Positions 62,426-64,000 of a stretch of DNA of 64,000 nucleotides are shown piece after piece. The translations under genes and the position numbers were made by a program. The first letter of the stretch is position 1. Each line of letters opens with the position of its first letter. The stretch spans positions 1-64,000 of the forward strand of contig CAZMXP010000029.1 of NCBI GenBank assembly GCA_964570285.1. Reading direction: 5' to 3'. Under the pieces are notes generated by a model. The model saw nothing but the letters and a program-made list of their open reading frames with translations. It did not search any database and was not told the origin of the DNA. The stretch is from CAZMXP01 sp964570285 (lineage in GTDB: Bacteria; Planctomycetota; PLA2).

Positions 62426-64000
62426 GTGAGGGGACTGCTCTGCCTCCTCATGGCCACCGCATGGTGCGCGGCGGACGAGCTTCCGCTGCATGCCGCATCG
62501 GCCGCGGGAGACCTCGACGCGATGAAGGCCGCCTTGGCGGCCGGGGCCTCGATCGACGCCCGGGATGAGTCGGGTCGCACGGCGTTGCACATCGCGGCAG
62601 AGGCGGGTCGCGACGATGTGACACGATTCCTCGTGCAGGCGGGCGCGCGCGTCAACGCCATCGCCGGGAACGGCGACTCGCCCGCGGACCGAGCCGCCGA
62701 GAAGGGGAACACGGCGGTCCGGGCGATCCTCGTCGAGGCGGGAGGCATCGAAGTCAGGCCCCAGGTGGCCTGCATGCTCGCGCGGGAGGGGACGGGCTGG
62801 ATGGAGGCGGCGGAGAAGATCGCCTCGTGCGGTCCGGAGGTCCTCCCTCCGTTGTTCGAACGCGCCAAGGGCTTCCGACACGCGTGGGAGGAGGTGCGGT
62901 TCGCCTCCGTGCTTTGGCATTGGGGCCCCTCCCTCGCGCCGGAGCTGCGTGCCCGACTCGCGAGCGAGCACCGAGGCATCCGCAACAGCGCGGCCTGGTC
63001 CTTGGCGGCGTGGCCCTGCATCGACGATGCTCCCCTGGCAGAGGCGCTCGATCTGCTCCAGAGCGAAGTCGGCGACCCGGACACCTACCGGCGGTTCGCG
63101 GTTCTCGCGTGGCGCCATCCCGCGATCGTGCGCAGGCTCCCGTCCAAGTCGAAGGCGGCCCTCTGCCGCAGTCTCGAGCGCGCCCTCGACGCCGAAGGGA
63201 CCCCGCTGCATCATGCGAGCCTGTTCGCCGCCGCGGCCTGCGGGTCCGAGCTGAAGGAGCAGGGTGCCCCGCTCATTGCCCTGCTGAAGAGCCTCGGCGA
63301 CGCGAAGAGCAAGCGGCCGGTGCTTGCGCCGCAGGCGCGGTGGACGCTGGCCGCCATCACGACGGCGCGAGGCGTCATCGCCAACCCCTATGGCCGGAGC
63401 GCCCGCGCCGCCGAGGACGAGTTCGAGCGCCGGGACGAGGCGATCGGCCGCGCGGTGCAGTGGCTCCTCGCCAAGCAGGCTGCGGACGGATCGTGGGCGG
63501 CCAACACGCGCTGGCCGCAGTTCGACGTCGGCGTCACCGCATTGGCGATCCTCTCGCTGCTCGGTACGGAAGCGGAGGATCCGTTCGCACACTCGAGTCC
63601 CCTCGCGGCCCCGCTGCGCCGCGGCCTCGCCTACCTGCTCCACGCGCAGAACGAGGACGGTCTCATCGGCGACCGCAGTGCGCATCATTTCGTCTACGGC
63701 CACGCGATCGCGACGATGGCGATCGCCGACGCGCTGATCCAGGGGGGGCCGCCCGGCCTTCTCGATCCGCTGGGGGCTGCCGTCGCATTCATCCAGGACG
63801 CGCGCAATCCGCATCTGGCCTGGCGCTACGGGGTCAGGCCCAAGGAGAACGACACCTCGGTGACGCGCTGGATGTTCGAGGCGCTGCGGCTCGCGTGGTT
63901 CGCCGGCGTTCCCGTGGACGGCAGGGCCTTCACCGGCGCACGACGCTTCGTCGATCGGATGACGGATCCCTACACGGGGGTCGTCGGCTACAACGTCGTG
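62426..64000 (+). CDS. secreted ankyrin-repeat plus terpenoid-cyclase-fold protein (copy 2, 3' end outside window)
   Basis: 525 residues visible from GTG 62426. RGLLCLLMATAWCAADE is a signal peptide; DESGRTALHIAAEAGRDDV is an ankyrin unit aligned with DEAGRTPLHVAASAGRDAM of copy 1; QFDVGVTALAILSLLG and NPHLAWRYGVRPKENDTSVT match the same places of copy 1. The copy starts 13 bp after the first ends, so the pair arose by tandem duplication. It is cut by the window end at VDRMTDPYTGVVGYNVV, where copy 1 has a further 120 or so residues. Confidence 0.78.
   Translation, partial: MRGLLCLLMATAWCAADELPLHAASAAGDLDAMKAALAAGASIDARDESGRTALHIAAEAGRDDVTRFLVQAGARVNAIAGNGDSPADRAAEKGNTAVRAILVEAGGIEVRPQVACMLAREGTGWMEAAEKIASCGPEVLPPLFERAKGFRHAWEEVRFASVLWHWGPSLAPELRARLASEHRGIRNSAAWSLAAWPCIDDAPLAEALDLLQSEVGDPDTYRRFAVLAWRHPAIVRRLPSKSKAALCRSLERALDAEGTPLHHASLFAAAACGSELKEQGAPLIALLKSLGDAKSKRPVLAPQARWTLAAITTARGVIANPYGRSARAAEDEFERRDEAIGRAVQWLLAKQAADGSWAANTRWPQFDVGVTALAILSLLGTEAEDPFAHSSPLAAPLRRGLAYLLHAQNEDGLIGDRSAHHFVYGHAIATMAIADALIQGGPPGLLDPLGAAVAFIQDARNPHLAWRYGVRPKENDTSVTRWMFEALRLAWFAGVPVDGRAFTGARRFVDRMTDPYTGVVGYNVV

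Overview
The window is a 64 kb piece of a very GC-rich bacterial chromosome. It is densely packed with protein genes on both strands, and I see no rRNA, convincing tRNA or CRISPR array. Secreted HEAT-repeat plus von Willebrand A proteins, a PEP-CTERM protein, an ASPIC/UnbV (CRTAC1-type) lipoprotein, TPR periplasmic proteins, two sigma-54 activators and an ankyrin/terpenoid-cyclase-fold tandem pair together suggest a Planctomycetota-like or related environmental lineage. That placement is inference; nothing here fixes the phylum. TGA is a normal stop in most genes.

Layout. 1-6.8 kb: end of icd, a DM13 lipoprotein, a P-loop kinase-like protein, a CoiA-like protein, a TPR protein and a strange charged repeat protein. 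6.9-18.4 kb: a sigma-54 two-component system, divergent from an eight-gene run of C39-like peptidase, RimK-type ATP-grasp ligase, GCS2 ligase, N-formylglutamate amidohydrolase-like protein and a MacAB-type exporter. This is a candidate regulated make-and-export system for a peptide-like metabolite. 18.4-22.5 kb: a DmeF-type metal exporter, a second sigma-54 activator and an MFS protein. 22.5-27 kb: a tight operon of a lysine 2,3-aminomutase-like radical SAM enzyme, a Cys-cluster protein, two D-Ala-D-Ala-ligase-like ATP-grasp enzymes and a GNAT acetyltransferase, a candidate beta-amino-acid pathway. 27-34.5 kb: secreted HEAT/VWA proteins, a nucleotidyltransferase and a fused E1 alpha/beta dehydrogenase. 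35-44 kb: an AlkD-like protein, an M20 dipeptidase, a MobA-like protein and BtuFDC. 44-48 kb: TPR, CRTAC1-type and PEP-CTERM proteins. 48.4 kb: a CxxU selenoprotein of the AhpD/carboxymuconolactone-decarboxylase family, with TGA at the second active-site Cys and a SECIS-like hairpin. 49-54 kb: two small nucleotidyltransferase modules and a large PDZ protein. 54-64 kb: a GMC oxidoreductase, an SDR, a HEAT-VWA protein, a degenerate CHAT protein and two tandem ankyrin/cyclase-fold proteins.

Three global features stand out. First, most transcription units carry a TANNNT-type -10 hexamer ending 6-10 nt before the start codon, without a Shine-Dalgarno sequence, so leaderless mRNAs seem to be the default; internal genes instead overlap as NTGA (ATGA, GTGA, TTGA and even CTGA). 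Second, a family of IS1182-like deletion derivatives (copies at 34557, 49071 and 50529, plus a lone end at 60349) inserts at YYAG tetramers, and two copies sit exactly where convergent genes shared overlapping stop codons. Third, two genes are shifted by one base inside long G or C runs.
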